DNA from: Desulfobacteraceae bacterium
GTDB taxonomy: Bacteria; Desulfobacterota; Desulfobacteria; Desulfobacterales; SG8-13
Reading direction: 5' to 3'
DNA: 50,727 nt
Assembly (NCBI GenBank): GCA_029287875.1
Contig: JARFQH010000280.1
Span: 1-50,727 of the forward strand
Shown: in pieces, positions 33,577 through 43,573 of the stretch
Layout of the letters: every line of letters begins with the position of its first letter
Position numbering within the stretch: the stretch's first letter is position 1
Made by a program: the position numbers and the translations under genes
The notes under the pieces: generated by a model
Told to the model about the DNA's origin: nothing
Database searches by the model: none
What the model saw: only the letters and a program-made list of their open reading frames with translations

Positions 33577-35109
33577 GTGCGGAAAACCAACGGACACGCT
33601 CAACCGTTCATCACACTGGACCGGGTTACGATTCGGGTCAGGGATAGACGCCTTTTCTCGGGAGCCAGTTGGGAAATCGCCACCGGCCAACACTGGGCGG
33701 TCATTGGACCCAACGGTGCCGGCAAGACATCCCTGGTCAGGGCCCTCGCCGGGCAGGTGCCGGTCGTCGATGGTAACATCAAATACCATGACCCTGGTCT
33801 GGTGCCGCCCGTCGTCGGTTATCTTTCGTTTGAATCCCACCAAAATCTGATCGCTCGAGAGGAGACCCGGGATGATTCCCGTTTTTTCAGCGGCGATTTC
33901 GACAGCTTTCTTTCCGTTCGGCATCTACTTCTGTCGGTAGTGCCGGCATCGGGTTTTCAGACACCGGCGCTCGATCGGGTCGGTGAGCGGCTGGAAATCG
34001 CCGGATTGCTCGACAGGCCCGTGCGCCGGCTTTCCACCGGTGAAATACGCCGGGTGCTCATGGCTCGCGAAATCCTCAAATCACCCCGCCTTCTCATCCT
34101 GGATGAACCTTTCGAAGGGTTGGATACACAGGGGCGCCGGCGAATAAAGGCCCTTATCAGGGCAACGATCGAAGGGCAGATCCCGGTTATTCTGGTCACC
34201 CATCGCCTGGCCGAGATTCCTTCCGCCGTGAGCCACATCCTGGCAGTCAAGAACGGTCGCATCGTGTATCAGGGGAGGCGCCCGGCGACTCTGAACCGAC
34301 AAGACCTGGAGCGCCTCTACGCACCCGGAAAACGGCGTGAGATTGCATTGCCGGTTCGCCCGCAGCCCAGGGTCTGCGGCCACAGGGCGGCCGGGCGGGT
34401 GCTGATCGACATGCAACAGGTGACGGTGCGTTACGGCAATGTGACGGTACTCGACAACCTGAACTGGACCGTAAGGACGGGTGAAAATTGGGCCATCGTC
34501 GGTCCGAACGGTTCGGGCAAAACGACTTTGCTGAGCCTGGTGGCCGGCGACAACCTCCAGGCTTACGCCAATTCAATCGAATTGTTTGGACGCCGTCGGG
34601 GTTCCGGTGAAACCATCTGGGACATCAAACAGCAGCTTGGCCTGGTCTCATCCGAGTTTCAAATTCGTTACCGCAAACCGCTTCGTGCCTTTGAGGTCGT
34701 TGTGTCGGGATTTTTCGATTCGGTTGGCCTTTACCGTCAGGCTTCGTGCCGTCAGTGTCGAATCGCTTTTGCATGGATGAAACAGCTGGGATGTGCCGAC
34801 AGGGCCAAACGGTTTTTTCAAAACCTATCGCAGGGAGAGCAGCGGTTGGTTTTGCTCGCGCGGGCCATGGTCAAATCGCCGCTGATGTTGATTCTGGATG
34901 AGCCGTGTCAGGGCCTGGACCGATTCGCCAGAAGTCGCCTCCTCGATCTTCTCGACCGGATGGGGCGTGAATCGGAGACGTGTCTGCTCTATGTGACCCA
35001 CTACCCAGCCGAGATTCCGGCGTGCACCACCCACGTTCTGCGCTTCGAGATGTCGACAACCGGGGGGTATCGGGCTCGTCAGGTAACCCTTAACAGCAAG
35101 CGGGTGTGA
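33577..35109 (+). CDS. ABC ATPase with two nucleotide-binding domains (ModF-like)
   Basis: A 510-residue soluble protein with two ABC units. P-loops: GPNGAGKT (about 44-51) and GPNGSGKT (about 309-316). Signatures: RRLSTGEIRRVLMAREI and NLSQGEQRLVLLARAM. Walker B: LLILDEPFEGLD and LMLILDEPCQGLD. The DEPFEGLD/DEPCQGLD pattern and the length match E. coli ModF, linked to the molybdate locus though its role is unclear. No permease or modA is adjacent, so it may not be a transporter. Start is GTG 33577 after AGGAAAACAG. Its last 31 bases overlap the convergent HD-GYP gene. Confidence 0.88.
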   Translation: MRKTNGHAQPFITLDRVTIRVRDRRLFSGASWEIATGQHWAVIGPNGAGKTSLVRALAGQVPVVDGNIKYHDPGLVPPVVGYLSFESHQNLIAREETRDDSRFFSGDFDSFLSVRHLLLSVVPASGFQTPALDRVGERLEIAGLLDRPVRRLSTGEIRRVLMAREILKSPRLLILDEPFEGLDTQGRRRIKALIRATIEGQIPVILVTHRLAEIPSAVSHILAVKNGRIVYQGRRPATLNRQDLERLYAPGKRREIALPVRPQPRVCGHRAAGRVLIDMQQVTVRYGNVTVLDNLNWTVRTGENWAIVGPNGSGKTTLLSLVAGDNLQAYANSIELFGRRRGSGETIWDIKQQLGLVSSEFQIRYRKPLRAFEVVVSGFFDSVGLYRQASCRQCRIAFAWMKQLGCADRAKRFFQNLSQGEQRLVLLARAMVKSPLMLILDEPCQGLDRFARSRLLDLLDRMGRESETCLLYVTHYPAEIPACTTHVLRFEMSTTGGYRARQVTLNSKRV

Positions 35110-35723
35110 TTCTTGGCCGGATCCTCGTCGATCATGCCGTTTTCCTCGATATCGGCCACAAAAGCCTTGACCAGGTCCGGACACAGCTCGTGGTTTGCCA
35201 TCCGGCGCAGGATGACAAACGCTTCGGCACAGGTCTTTCTTTTCTGATAGGGACGATCTGTGGTAATGGCGTCGAAACAATCGACGACGCTGATAATTCT
35301 GGCGCCCAGCGGAATATCATCGGACTTCAGGCCGAACGGATACCCCGACCCGTCCATCCGTTCGTGGTGGTAATGAATATAATCGAGCACGGGCAAAAGG
35401 CTATCGATTCCCTTCAGCAGGGATACCCCGATGTCGGGATGCCGACGGACTTCCGCCAACAACTCCCCTGCCAACTGGTCGGTTTGGTTGCTGAAGATGC
35501 GGTCGCTGAGGCCGATTTTGCCGATATCGTGCAGCAAACCGCCAATGCCGATGTTTCTGATTTCTTCCGAGGGCAGTCCCAACCGGTGTGCGAGCCGCAT
35601 GGCATAGAGCGCTACCCGCCGGGCATGTCCCTCGGTATATTGATCTTTTGTTTTGAGTGCGGAATTGATGGCACTTAATTTTTGAAAATCGGAAGCCAAC
35701 GCTTCCGGACAGGTGCTTTCCAT
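35079..35723 (-). CDS. HD-GYP domain phosphodiesterase/phosphohydrolase
   Basis: A 214-residue protein consisting of little more than an HD-GYP domain. The metal-site residues are visible: H33, the HD pair at 65-66 (GGLLHDIGKIGLSD), H95 (HPDIG), the HH pair at 119-120, and a GYP box reading DGSGYP (124-129). HD-GYP proteins with an intact GYP box usually hydrolyse cyclic di-GMP, so this is likely a stand-alone phosphodiesterase. There is no receiver or sensor domain. The end overlaps the ABC gene by 31 bases tail to tail. Confidence 0.9.
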   Translation of the reverse strand: MESTCPEALASDFQKLSAINSALKTKDQYTEGHARRVALYAMRLAHRLGLPSEEIRNIGIGGLLHDIGKIGLSDRIFSNQTDQLAGELLAEVRRHPDIGVSLLKGIDSLLPVLDYIHYHHERMDGSGYPFGLKSDDIPLGARIISVVDCFDAITTDRPYQKRKTCAEAFVILRRMANHELCPDLVKAFVADIEENGMIDEDPAKNHTRLLLRVT

Positions 35724-35891
35724 TTATTGTCGTTTATCCGTTTTATTATAGAGTTCAGTTGCCTGGCAGACGCTTGACAGTCTGGTTTTTCATTCCAGGC
35801 GCTTCAATTGTCACAAATCCATTTCTTCACGGTAAAGCCGTGCAGACGGCGGTGTAAATCAGTGGGTGTATAGAAAATGGCATACCGGATG

Positions 35892-38800
35892 TCAACTCAA
35901 AAAATTCATATATTTTTTCAGGAAATGAGCGGTGTGCGAAATTCGTGTTTGGTGCAGGATTTCGGCCGGCGATCCGGTCACCACCACCCGGCCACCGGCA
36001 TCGCCGCCCTCCGGACCCAAATCGATCACGTAGTCGGCCGATTTGATCACCTCCGGATTGTGTTCGATCACCGCCACCGTGTTTCCGCTGTCTACAAGGG
36101 CCTGCAGGACATCCATAAGCCGCCGGATGTCGGCCAGGTGCAGGCCCGTCGTGGGCTCGTCAAGGATAAAAAAAGTGTGACCGCGAGCCGGTTTTGCCAG
36201 CTGTCGCGCCAGCTTCATGCGTTGGGCCTCACCGCCGGAGAGGGTGGGACTGGGCTGGCCCAGCTCCAAATAGCCGAGGCCGATGTCGCATACAAACTGC
36301 AGCGCCTGCCGAATCACGGGTACGGCCGAGAAAAATTGAAGGGCTTCGGCAAAGGTCAGAGCGAACACTTCTGCAATTGACTTGCCCTTGAACCGCACCT
36401 CGAGGGTTTCACGGTTGAAACGGCTGCCGCCGCAGATGTCGCACGGCACATAGACATCGGGCAGAAAACTCATGGCGACCTTGGGATGGCCTTGACCCTT
36501 GCAGGCCTCACAGCGCCCGCCGGCGACGTTGAAGGAAAACCGGCCGGCCTTGTAGCCGCGGGCGCGCGCTTCGGGTGTTCCGGCGAAGAGCCTGCGGATG
36601 TCGTCTAGAAAACCAACATAGGAAGCCGGCACCGAACGCGGCGTACGGCCGATGGGGCTGTGGTCGACTTCCAGCACCCGGCTCAAGTCCTTCCAACCGA
36701 TAATGTCGCGGCAGCCGCCGGCCGGTAGATGTTGCTTTCCGAGACGATTGCGCAGTCCCTTGTACAGTGTTTCCTTCAAGAGTGAAGACTTTCCTGAGCC
36801 GGATACACCGGTTACACAGGTCAGTGTGCCGAGAGGAAAGCGGACGTCGATCTGTTTGAGATTGCGGGCCGACGCGGCTTGCACCACCACGGCCGGCAAC
36901 TCGCGGTAGGGGCGCAGCCGGGCGGAAATCTTTCGCGGGTGCCCGTCGAGGCAGGCGCCGGTGACCGATGACGATGCATTTTTCACGTCATCGAGGCCGC
37001 CGATGACCACCAGGCGGCCGCCTTCCCGCCCGGCACCGGGACCCAGGTCGATGATGGTGTCGGCGGCACGGATGGTCTCCTCGTCGTGCTCCACCACCAG
37101 GATGGAATTGCCACGGTCCCTCAGGGTTTTCAATGCGTCGATCAGAACCTGATTGTCGCGGGGATGCAACCCGATCGTCGGCTCATCGAGGACATAAGTG
37201 ACGCCGGTGAGGTTCGATCCGAGTTGGGTGGCCAGACGAACCCGCTGGGCCTCACCGCCGGACAGGGTTTCTCCGCTGCGTCCCAGGGAGAGGTAGGAAA
37301 GACCGAGTCGGTTGAGGAGATCGAGCCGGATCCTCAGTTCCTGGAGGATCGGATCGGCGATGGGCTTCTGCGGCGCGTCGAAGGTCAGTTCAGCGAGGGC
37401 GCTGGCCAAGCGATCCGCCGGTTCCCGCACCAGGTCCCAGATCGTTTTTCCGCCGACCGTTACCGCCAGAGCCGCCGGATTCAGACGGCTGCCGCCGCAG
37501 GCGCCGCAGACCTCGGCCTCTGTTTCAGGGTCATCGGTTTCGTTTACATCGACGACGCCCAACCCGCTGCACTTCGGGCAGGCTCCCTGGCGGCTGTTGA
37601 ATGAAAACAGCCGGGGATCGAGTTTCACGACGCCGATGCCGCAGGACGGACAGGTGCCGTGGACGCTGAAAATTTCTTCACTGCCTGCCGGATCCCACAC
37701 CATCAGGCTGCCGGAGCCCTCCTCCAAGGCCCGGACGATAAGCCCATCAACCGGCGTCCGCCGATCCGCCAGGGTCCCGACCACCAGGTCAATGGTGTGT
37801 TCGTGGTAGCGACTGAGGCTCATTTTCGGCTGCAGATCTTGCAGCGCGCCATCGATACGGGCGCGCGCATATCCTTTTTTCAGCGCCTGGGCGATTACTT
37901 CCTTATGAAACCCCTTTCGCCCTGAGACTTTGGGAGCCAGTACCAAGAGGGAGCGGCCGCGGTAACGACGGCGGACTTCGGCCGTGATATCTTCGGCCGA
38001 TCGGGCCGTCAATTGACGGCCACAACCCGGGCAATGCTGCGTGCCGAGTTTGCTGAACAGCAGCCGCAGGAAATGATAGACTTCTGTCAGGGTGGCGACC
38101 GTTGAACGGCGGCTGGCGTAGCTGACGCGCTGCTCGATGGCAACGGTGGGAGAAAGCCCGGAAACCAGATCGACATCGGGTCGCTCCAACACCTTTACGT
38201 ATTGGCGAACATAAGGCGCGAGGCTTTCGAGGTAGCGCCGCTGACCCTCGGCAAACAGGATGTCGAAAGCCAGAGTCGATTTGCCGGATCCGGACACCCC
38301 GGTCAGAACCACGAGCTGATTGTGCGGAATCAAGAGGTCGAGGTCTTTGAGATTGTGTTCGCGGGCACCCTTAAGAGAGATGACGCCTGCGTCGCTCTGG
38401 GGCACAAAATCGGCTGCCGGTTCACCGATCCGCGGGACGTGAGGGTCTGCTTTGAGGCGTCCGCGGCCTGCCAGATAGTGCTGCAGGTATCGTCCGGTGT
38501 GGGAGCCGCTATGTGCCGCAACCTTTTCGGGCGGTCCGGCCGCCACGACCCGGCCGCCGCCGTTCCCTCCTTCCGGGCCTAAGTCGACGACCCAGTCTGC
38601 GGTTTTGATCACATCCATGTTGTGTTCGATCACCAGGACGGTGTTGCCTTCGTTCACCAGACGCTGGAGGGCCTGAAGCAGGGTGGCGATGTCTTCGAAG
38701 TGCAGACCCGTGGTCGGTTCGTCGAAGATAAACAGCCGCCCGGTTCCGGCATCGTGTTTGAGGTACCGGGAGAGCTTGAGGCGCTGGGCTTCGCCGCCCG

Positions 38801-41228
38801 AAAAAGTGTTGATCGGCTGCCCGAGACGGATGTATCCCAACCCGACATCGGCCAGTGGTTGGAGGGCTTCACGGATGGCGACATGGCGCTTCGACGGCCG
38901 ATCGAAAAACTGCAGGGCCGCGTCGACTGTCATGGCAAGAAAGTCATCGATGCTGCGGTCGCGATAGGTGACGGCCAGGATTTCGGGTTTGAACCGCCGG
39001 CCGTTGCATTGCGGGCATGAGATGAAAACGTCCGATAGAAATTGCATCTCCACCTTTTCGTACCCGTCTCCTTTACAGGCCTCACAGCGTCCGCCTTCGA
39101 CGTTGAACGAAAAGTGGCGCGGTTCGAATCCCTTTTCGCGCGCGGCAGGCGTAGCGGCCAACAGATGGCGGATCGGATCGAGGGCTTTAGTGTAGGTCAA
39201 TGCATTTGCCCGTGGCGTCCGCCCGATAGGGCGCTGATCCACCAGGATGATCTCGGTGAGGTTTTCCAATCCGGAGATCGACCGATGGCTGCCGGGCCGG
39301 GCCTCGGCCGCCCCCAGAAAGCGGCTGGCGGCGCGGTAGAGAATTTCCTCGGCCAGGGTCGATTTGCCGGATCCGGATACTCCCGTCAGGCAAACGAAAA
39401 GGTCGAGAGGGATGCGAACATCGATCGATTTCAGATTGTTGGCCGCGGCGCCCTTGACGGTGATCCACCGGCCGCGTTGAGGCCGGCGGCGGTCTTGCGG
39501 CAGGGGGATGCGCCGCAGCCCTTTCAGATACTGTCCGGTCAGCGAACCGTCGACCCCGGCGGTGGGGCCGGAGTACATGACCCGGCCGCCCTGTTCACCG
39601 GCGCCGGGCCCGAGGTCAATCAAGTAGTCGCTTTCGCGGATAATCTCCGGATCGTGCTCGACCACGACAATCGTGTTGGACCGGTCCCGCAGGTCTTTGA
39701 GGATGCGCGCCAGGCGGTGTGTGTCGCTGGGATGCAGGCCGATACTCGGTTCGTCCAGGATATAGAGGGTATTGACCAGGGCGGCACCAAGGGACGAGGC
39801 CAAAGCGACCCGCTGCACCTCGCCGCCGGAGAGGGTCCGGGACTGGCGGTCGAGGGTCAGGTAGGCCAGTCCAACGTCTTGGAGGTATTTCAAGCGGTTG
39901 TTGACTTCTTGCAGGATCATCTGACCGGCTTCATCACCCTCGGGCAGCTCAAGGTCATTGAAAAAGGCGGCCGCTGCGGTCACATCCATCGCATAGATTT
40001 GGGCAATGGTGCAGTCGGCTAAGCGGTAGAGGAGAGTTTCGGCCTTGAAGCGCGTGCCCTTGCAATCCTGGCAAGCGTCGTAGCTCCGATAGCGCGACAG
40101 AAACACGCGCACGGGCATTTTATAGGTTTTAGTCTCCAGCCACTTAAAAAAACCTCTGATGCCGTAGTAGTCTTCGGTTCCTTCGATGACGAACCGTTTT
40201 TGGGATTCGTTCAGGCGCTGGAAGGGAATGTCGCTCGGAATCTTGCGTTCGCGACAGAAGTCGATCAGCTCATCGTATTCGTGACGCGGGTTCGAGGGGT
40301 TGCCCCAGGGTTTCACGGCCCCTTCGGCGATAGAGAGACCCGGTTCGGGTATGACCAGGTCCAGGTCGATGTCGATGGTGCGGCCGAAGCCGCGGCAGGT
40401 CTCACACGCACCGATGGGGCTATTGAAGGAAAACAGGTTGGGCTGGGGCGACGTGTAGTGTGTTCCGCAGTAGGCGCATTCCAGCCTGCTGCTGACGGTC
40501 AGGTGCTTTTGGCGATTGATCCAGATATCCACCTGTCCGCCACCGAACCGGAACCCCAATTCGGCCGAGTCGATAACGCGATTGCGGTCATCGGGCCGCA
40601 GCAGAATACGGTCGACCAGAACGGGCAGGGCTTCCGCGTCATCCTTCGACTGCCACTCAGTCGTCTCTCGAATTTCATTGCCGTCGAACCAACGGTCGAA
40701 GCCGATCCGTGCCAGTTCGGCCCGGATGTGCTTGGCCGACACCGCTTCTGTTGGATAAGGAAACGTCAGAATCACCTCCGCACCGGCCGGTTGCGCCCGC
40801 ACAAGCTGCCACACGTTTTCCGGTGTTTCCGCGAGTACCGGCCGACCGCACTCTTTGCAGTGCAGTTGCCCGAGACGGGCAAAGAGAAGCTTCACGTAAT
40901 CGGTGATTTCCGTCATGGTGCCCACGGTCGAGCGGGAGGTGCGCACCGGGTCTTTGCGGTCAATGGCAATCGCCGGCGGGATCCCCTCGATCTTGTCCAC
41001 CTGCGGCCGGTCCATACGGTCCATGAACTGTCGGGCGTAAGGCGAAAACGTCTCGACATATCGCCGTTGGCCTTCGGCGTAAAGGGTATCGAACGCCAGG
41101 GAGGATTTGCCTGAGCCGCTGACACCGGTGACGACGGTGATCCGGTTGAGAGGGATCTGAAGATCGAGGTTCTTCAGGTTGTTCTGACGAGCCCCGCGGA
41201 TGTTGATGATATGTTTTTGGTGCATCAT
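35892..41228 (-). CDS. uvrA: Tandem (double-length) UvrA excinuclease subunit
   Basis: One 1778-residue frame holds two UvrA proteins in a row, joined near residues 920-948. Each half has two ABC ATPases. All four P-loops (GVSGSGKS at about 35, 616, 977 and in the last quarter), all four signatures ([51 protein letters not shown]) and all four DEPxxGLH Walker B motifs are intact. Both zinc fingers are present in each half (CAYC/CETC, CEAC/CPQC; CPSC/CPKC, CEAC/CDIC). The second half lacks about 100 residues between its first zinc finger and [10 protein letters not shown]. UvrA finds bulky DNA lesions as a dimer and loads UvrB; here the dimer could be built into one chain. Start ATG 41228 fits the usual N-terminus. 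Confidence 0.93.
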   Translation of the reverse strand: MMHQKHIINIRGARQNNLKNLDLQIPLNRITVVTGVSGSGKSSLAFDTLYAEGQRRYVETFSPYARQFMDRMDRPQVDKIEGIPPAIAIDRKDPVRTSRSTVGTMTEITDYVKLLFARLGQLHCKECGRPVLAETPENVWQLVRAQPAGAEVILTFPYPTEAVSAKHIRAELARIGFDRWFDGNEIRETTEWQSKDDAEALPVLVDRILLRPDDRNRVIDSAELGFRFGGGQVDIWINRQKHLTVSSRLECAYCGTHYTSPQPNLFSFNSPIGACETCRGFGRTIDIDLDLVIPEPGLSIAEGAVKPWGNPSNPRHEYDELIDFCRERKIPSDIPFQRLNESQKRFVIEGTEDYYGIRGFFKWLETKTYKMPVRVFLSRYRSYDACQDCKGTRFKAETLLYRLADCTIAQIYAMDVTAAAAFFNDLELPEGDEAGQMILQEVNNRLKYLQDVGLAYLTLDRQSRTLSGGEVQRVALASSLGAALVNTLYILDEPSIGLHPSDTHRLARILKDLRDRSNTIVVVEHDPEIIRESDYLIDLGPGAGEQGGRVMYSGPTAGVDGSLTGQYLKGLRRIPLPQDRRRPQRGRWITVKGAAANNLKSIDVRIPLDLFVCLTGVSGSGKSTLAEEILYRAASRFLGAAEARPGSHRSISGLENLTEIILVDQRPIGRTPRANALTYTKALDPIRHLLAATPAAREKGFEPRHFSFNVEGGRCEACKGDGYEKVEMQFLSDVFISCPQCNGRRFKPEILAVTYRDRSIDDFLAMTVDAALQFFDRPSKRHVAIREALQPLADVGLGYIRLGQPINTFSGGEAQRLKLSRYLKHDAGTGRLFIFDEPTTGLHFEDIATLLQALQRLVNEGNTVLVIEHNMDVIKTADWVVDLGPEGGNGGGRVVAAGPPEKVAAHSGSHTGRYLQHYLAGRGRLKADPHVPRIGEPAADFVPQSDAGVISLKGAREHNLKDLDLLIPHNQLVVLTGVSGSGKSTLAFDILFAEGQRRYLESLAPYVRQYVKVLERPDVDLVSGLSPTVAIEQRVSYASRRSTVATLTEVYHFLRLLFSKLGTQHCPGCGRQLTARSAEDITAEVRRRYRGRSLLVLAPKVSGRKGFHKEVIAQALKKGYARARIDGALQDLQPKMSLSRYHEHTIDLVVGTLADRRTPVDGLIVRALEEGSGSLMVWDPAGSEEIFSVHGTCPSCGIGVVKLDPRLFSFNSRQGACPKCSGLGVVDVNETDDPETEAEVCGACGGSRLNPAALAVTVGGKTIWDLVREPADRLASALAELTFDAPQKPIADPILQELRIRLDLLNRLGLSYLSLGRSGETLSGGEAQRVRLATQLGSNLTGVTYVLDEPTIGLHPRDNQVLIDALKTLRDRGNSILVVEHDEETIRAADTIIDLGPGAGREGGRLVVIGGLDDVKNASSSVTGACLDGHPRKISARLRPYRELPAVVVQAASARNLKQIDVRFPLGTLTCVTGVSGSGKSSLLKETLYKGLRNRLGKQHLPAGGCRDIIGWKDLSRVLEVDHSPIGRTPRSVPASYVGFLDDIRRLFAGTPEARARGYKAGRFSFNVAGGRCEACKGQGHPKVAMSFLPDVYVPCDICGGSRFNRETLEVRFKGKSIAEVFALTFAEALQFFSAVPVIRQALQFVCDIGLGYLELGQPSPTLSGGEAQRMKLARQLAKPARGHTFFILDEPTTGLHLADIRRLMDVLQALVDSGNTVAVIEHNPEVIKSADYVIDLGPEGGDAGGRVVVTGSPAEILHQTRISHTAHFLKKYMNFLS

Positions 41229-41301
41229 TAAATGATAAGCATTCGGCGTGTGGAATAAAGATCCCGTCTTCGATACGATGCGGGGAAAGGGCAGAGGTGG
41301 A

Positions 41302-41337
41302 GCGTCTGCCCGATGCAGCGGAAAAGCGGGCAGACGC
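41302..41337 (-). terminator. Strong hairpin between gcdA and uvrA
   Basis: Perfect 11-bp arms, GCGTCTGCCCG (41302-41312) and CGGGCAGACGC (41327-41337), with a 14-base loop. No U tract follows on the minus strand. It lies 22 bases after gcdA and likely separates the glutarate operon from uvrA or stabilises its mRNA end. Confidence 0.55.
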
Positions 41338-41358
41338 CGATAATGACGTGGGAAAAGT

Positions 41359-43092
41359 CTATTTTTTGATGCTGCGCGGGAGCAGCATCTGGTGCTGAGG
41401 GCAGATCGACCGCGGGTTCTGGTAGGCGGCACCGGCAAAGGCGATCAAATACCGGCGGATTTCGGTCATGGCGGCGACCTGGTCCACGAATCCCTTGCGG
41501 GCACAGTAGACAGGGCGTGAATTGTCGTAGTATTCCCGGACCATTTTGTTCATGTTCTCGATAACCTGGTCCAAGGGGCGACCGGCGTCTTTTTCTTTCA
41601 CCAGCCGCCGCGAGAAACTGGCGGCGGCGGCAGTTTCGCCGTGCATGACGTAGATTTCGGTAGTGGCGACCCCGAGGGTGAAGGCGTTGTGGCGGTTGGC
41701 CGTGGACCCGCCCATGACGTAGTGCGCGGCCGCGGTCCCCTTGCGTAGGACCACCAGCATCATCGGCACGTCGGTCTGCTGAATCGAGTAGATCAGGGAC
41801 TGTCCCAGCCCGAGCAGTTCAGCCTTTTCGGCCAAATCGCCGACGTCGATGCCGGAGGTGTCCTGAATCCATATAATCGGAACCCGGTCGCGCCCGCAAA
41901 GGGTCACGAACTCATTCATCTTGATCAGCCCCTGACGGTAGAGTTTGCCGCCGATGCCCGGATAGGGCGCATACTCCGGATAGTCCTCCCCCAGATATCC
42001 CTGGCGGTTGCCGATGAACCCCACCAGAAAGCCGTCCACCTTGCACAGACCGGTGTAGACTTCAGGGCCGTAATCCGGGCGGTATTCCATGTGTTCGCTG
42101 CCGTCCACCAGGCGAGACAGAACCTCGTCGAAATCGTACATCTGTTTCTGGTTGAAGGGCACCAGGCTGTAGAGGTCCTCGCCCGCAAAACGGGGGGGCT
42201 TGGGATCGGCCACCCGGAAAAATTTCGGGTTATAGGCCGGCATATCCCCCATGTAGTCCTTGATGCCGTCGAGCACCTGAGTCTCATCGTCGTAAACGTA
42301 TCGGAAAAAACCGGTTTCATCGTAGTGGATCCTGGTCGAGCCGGGCGGCTCTTCCTTGTACTGCTTGGCGGCCTTGATCAGCTGTTCGGCGCCTTCCAGA
42401 TCGAAGGAGCCCTTAGGAGACATTCCGCTCAGGATGCCGCCGCCCCCGACGGCGATATTGCTGTCTTTGTGGGCAAACAGGATGGTGGGGCTGATGCCCT
42501 GGTAGCCGCCGCCGGCCGGGTTGGTCCCGTAAATGGCGGCCAGGATCGGAATCCCCATCTGCTCCAGTTCGGCGTGGCGAAAGAAGGTGGTACCGCCGCC
42601 GCGCCGGTTGGCATAGAATTTTTCCTGCTCGGTGAGCTTGACACCGCTGCAGTTGACCAGCCAGACCAGCGGCAGATTCAGGCGCTTGGACAGATCGGTG
42701 ACCCGCAGGATGTTTTCATACTGACCGGGCACCCAGGCACCGGCAAAGACTTTGTTGTCGAAACCGATGATCACGGCCCATTTGCCGGAGATCTTCCCCA
42801 GGCCGTCGATGACGTTGCTGGTGCCTTCGGCGTTGTCTGCGGGATTGTAAAGCGTATGCAGCGGACACCAGGTCCCGGGGTCCACGAGATAGCGGAGGCG
42901 CTGCCAGATGGTCATCTGGCCCCGGGCGTTGATTTTTTCTTCCGGCAACCCGACATTTTTGACTTTTTCGACCTCTTTGCGGATTTCTTCCTCGACGTCC
43001 TTGATTTTCTTGACGTTTTCCTGGTTGCTTTTGATCTGTCCCGGACTCAGATCGGTGCCGAAGTCCTTCATTTTTTCGAAGTAAGGTCTCAT
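41359..43092 (-). CDS. gcdA: Glutaconyl-CoA decarboxylase alpha subunit (carboxyltransferase)
   Basis: A 577-residue carboxyltransferase of the acyl-CoA carboxylase family, closest in layout to GcdA of glutaconyl-CoA decarboxylase (about 587 residues). It begins [20 protein letters not shown]; the two crotonase-like halves are visible, with [20 protein letters not shown] and [14 protein letters not shown] in the first and [20 protein letters not shown] and [13 protein letters not shown] in the second. It moves CO2 from glutaconyl-CoA to biotin, giving crotonyl-CoA; in the whole complex this drives Na+ export. The biotin carrier and membrane subunits are not nearby. It is the third gene of acd-CMD-gcdA. 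Confidence 0.9.
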   Translation of the reverse strand: MRPYFEKMKDFGTDLSPGQIKSNQENVKKIKDVEEEIRKEVEKVKNVGLPEEKINARGQMTIWQRLRYLVDPGTWCPLHTLYNPADNAEGTSNVIDGLGKISGKWAVIIGFDNKVFAGAWVPGQYENILRVTDLSKRLNLPLVWLVNCSGVKLTEQEKFYANRRGGGTTFFRHAELEQMGIPILAAIYGTNPAGGGYQGISPTILFAHKDSNIAVGGGGILSGMSPKGSFDLEGAEQLIKAAKQYKEEPPGSTRIHYDETGFFRYVYDDETQVLDGIKDYMGDMPAYNPKFFRVADPKPPRFAGEDLYSLVPFNQKQMYDFDEVLSRLVDGSEHMEYRPDYGPEVYTGLCKVDGFLVGFIGNRQGYLGEDYPEYAPYPGIGGKLYRQGLIKMNEFVTLCGRDRVPIIWIQDTSGIDVGDLAEKAELLGLGQSLIYSIQQTDVPMMLVVLRKGTAAAHYVMGGSTANRHNAFTLGVATTEIYVMHGETAAAASFSRRLVKEKDAGRPLDQVIENMNKMVREYYDNSRPVYCARKGFVDQVAAMTEIRRYLIAFAGAAYQNPRSICPQHQMLLPRSIKK

Positions 43093-43122
43093 GATGTCTC
43101 GCTCCCGGTTTCGTCAGCGGTT

Positions 43123-43551
43123 TTATCCGTTCTGCTCGATCGGCCACAGCCCTTTTTCTTTCAGGACCGACCGTAGCGTCTTCAGGGCGGTGTTGACCGT
43201 GGGGATACCCGCGTAGGTGAAGGTCTGGAAGATCGCTTCCGCGATGTCCTCCACAGGGCACCCCACATTCAGAGCGGCCTGGATGTGGAGCCGGAGCTCT
43301 TCCGGGCGGTCGAGGACCGTCAGGACGGCGATGGTGATCAACTGCCGCGTCTGATGGGGGACCATTTCGCGAGCGTACAGTCTCCCCGTGATAAACAGCG
43401 ACAGTTCCCGGCCCAGTTCCTTATCAAAGGCCTGCCAGAGCTCAAAGGGTTTTTCTTCCGTAACGCCCTTGAAGTAAAGCGCGGCGGTGTTTTTTGTTTT
43501 TTCGATCAATTCCTTATCCAATGGCCGCAGTCTCCTTTTTACCGGTTCCAT
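43123..43551 (-). CDS. Carboxymuconolactone decarboxylase (CMD/AhpD-like) family protein
   Basis: A 142-residue all-helical protein. The family pattern is visible in RQLITIAVLTVLDRPEELRL then HIQAALNVGCPVEDIAEAIF, with a single conserved Cys rather than the AhpD CxxC redox pair. The C-terminus (YAGIPTVNTALKTLRSVLKE) also fits CMD. ATG 43551 is chosen; the longer in-frame extension upstream overlaps the acyl-CoA dehydrogenase end. It lies between acd and gcdA with 22- and 30-base gaps, so it is almost certainly part of their pathway. Its exact role is unknown. Confidence 0.82.
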   Translation of the reverse strand: MEPVKRRLRPLDKELIEKTKNTAALYFKGVTEEKPFELWQAFDKELGRELSLFITGRLYAREMVPHQTRQLITIAVLTVLDRPEELRLHIQAALNVGCPVEDIAEAIFQTFTYAGIPTVNTALKTLRSVLKEKGLWPIEQNG

Positions 43552-43573
43552 CTCGGTCGCTGAAAGGCGACCC

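Noticed and set aside
39042-40022. 326-codon frame opposite uvrA
   Set aside because: Antisense to conserved ATPase motifs; long only because of high GC at third positions.
41229-41438. N-terminal extension of UvrA
   Set aside because: Arg/Pro-rich, overlaps the end of gcdA and the hairpin; the normal UvrA N-terminus starts at 41228.
42091-43176. 361-codon frame opposite gcdA
   Set aside because: Low-complexity Gly/Val/Asp-rich translation, fully antisense to gcdA.
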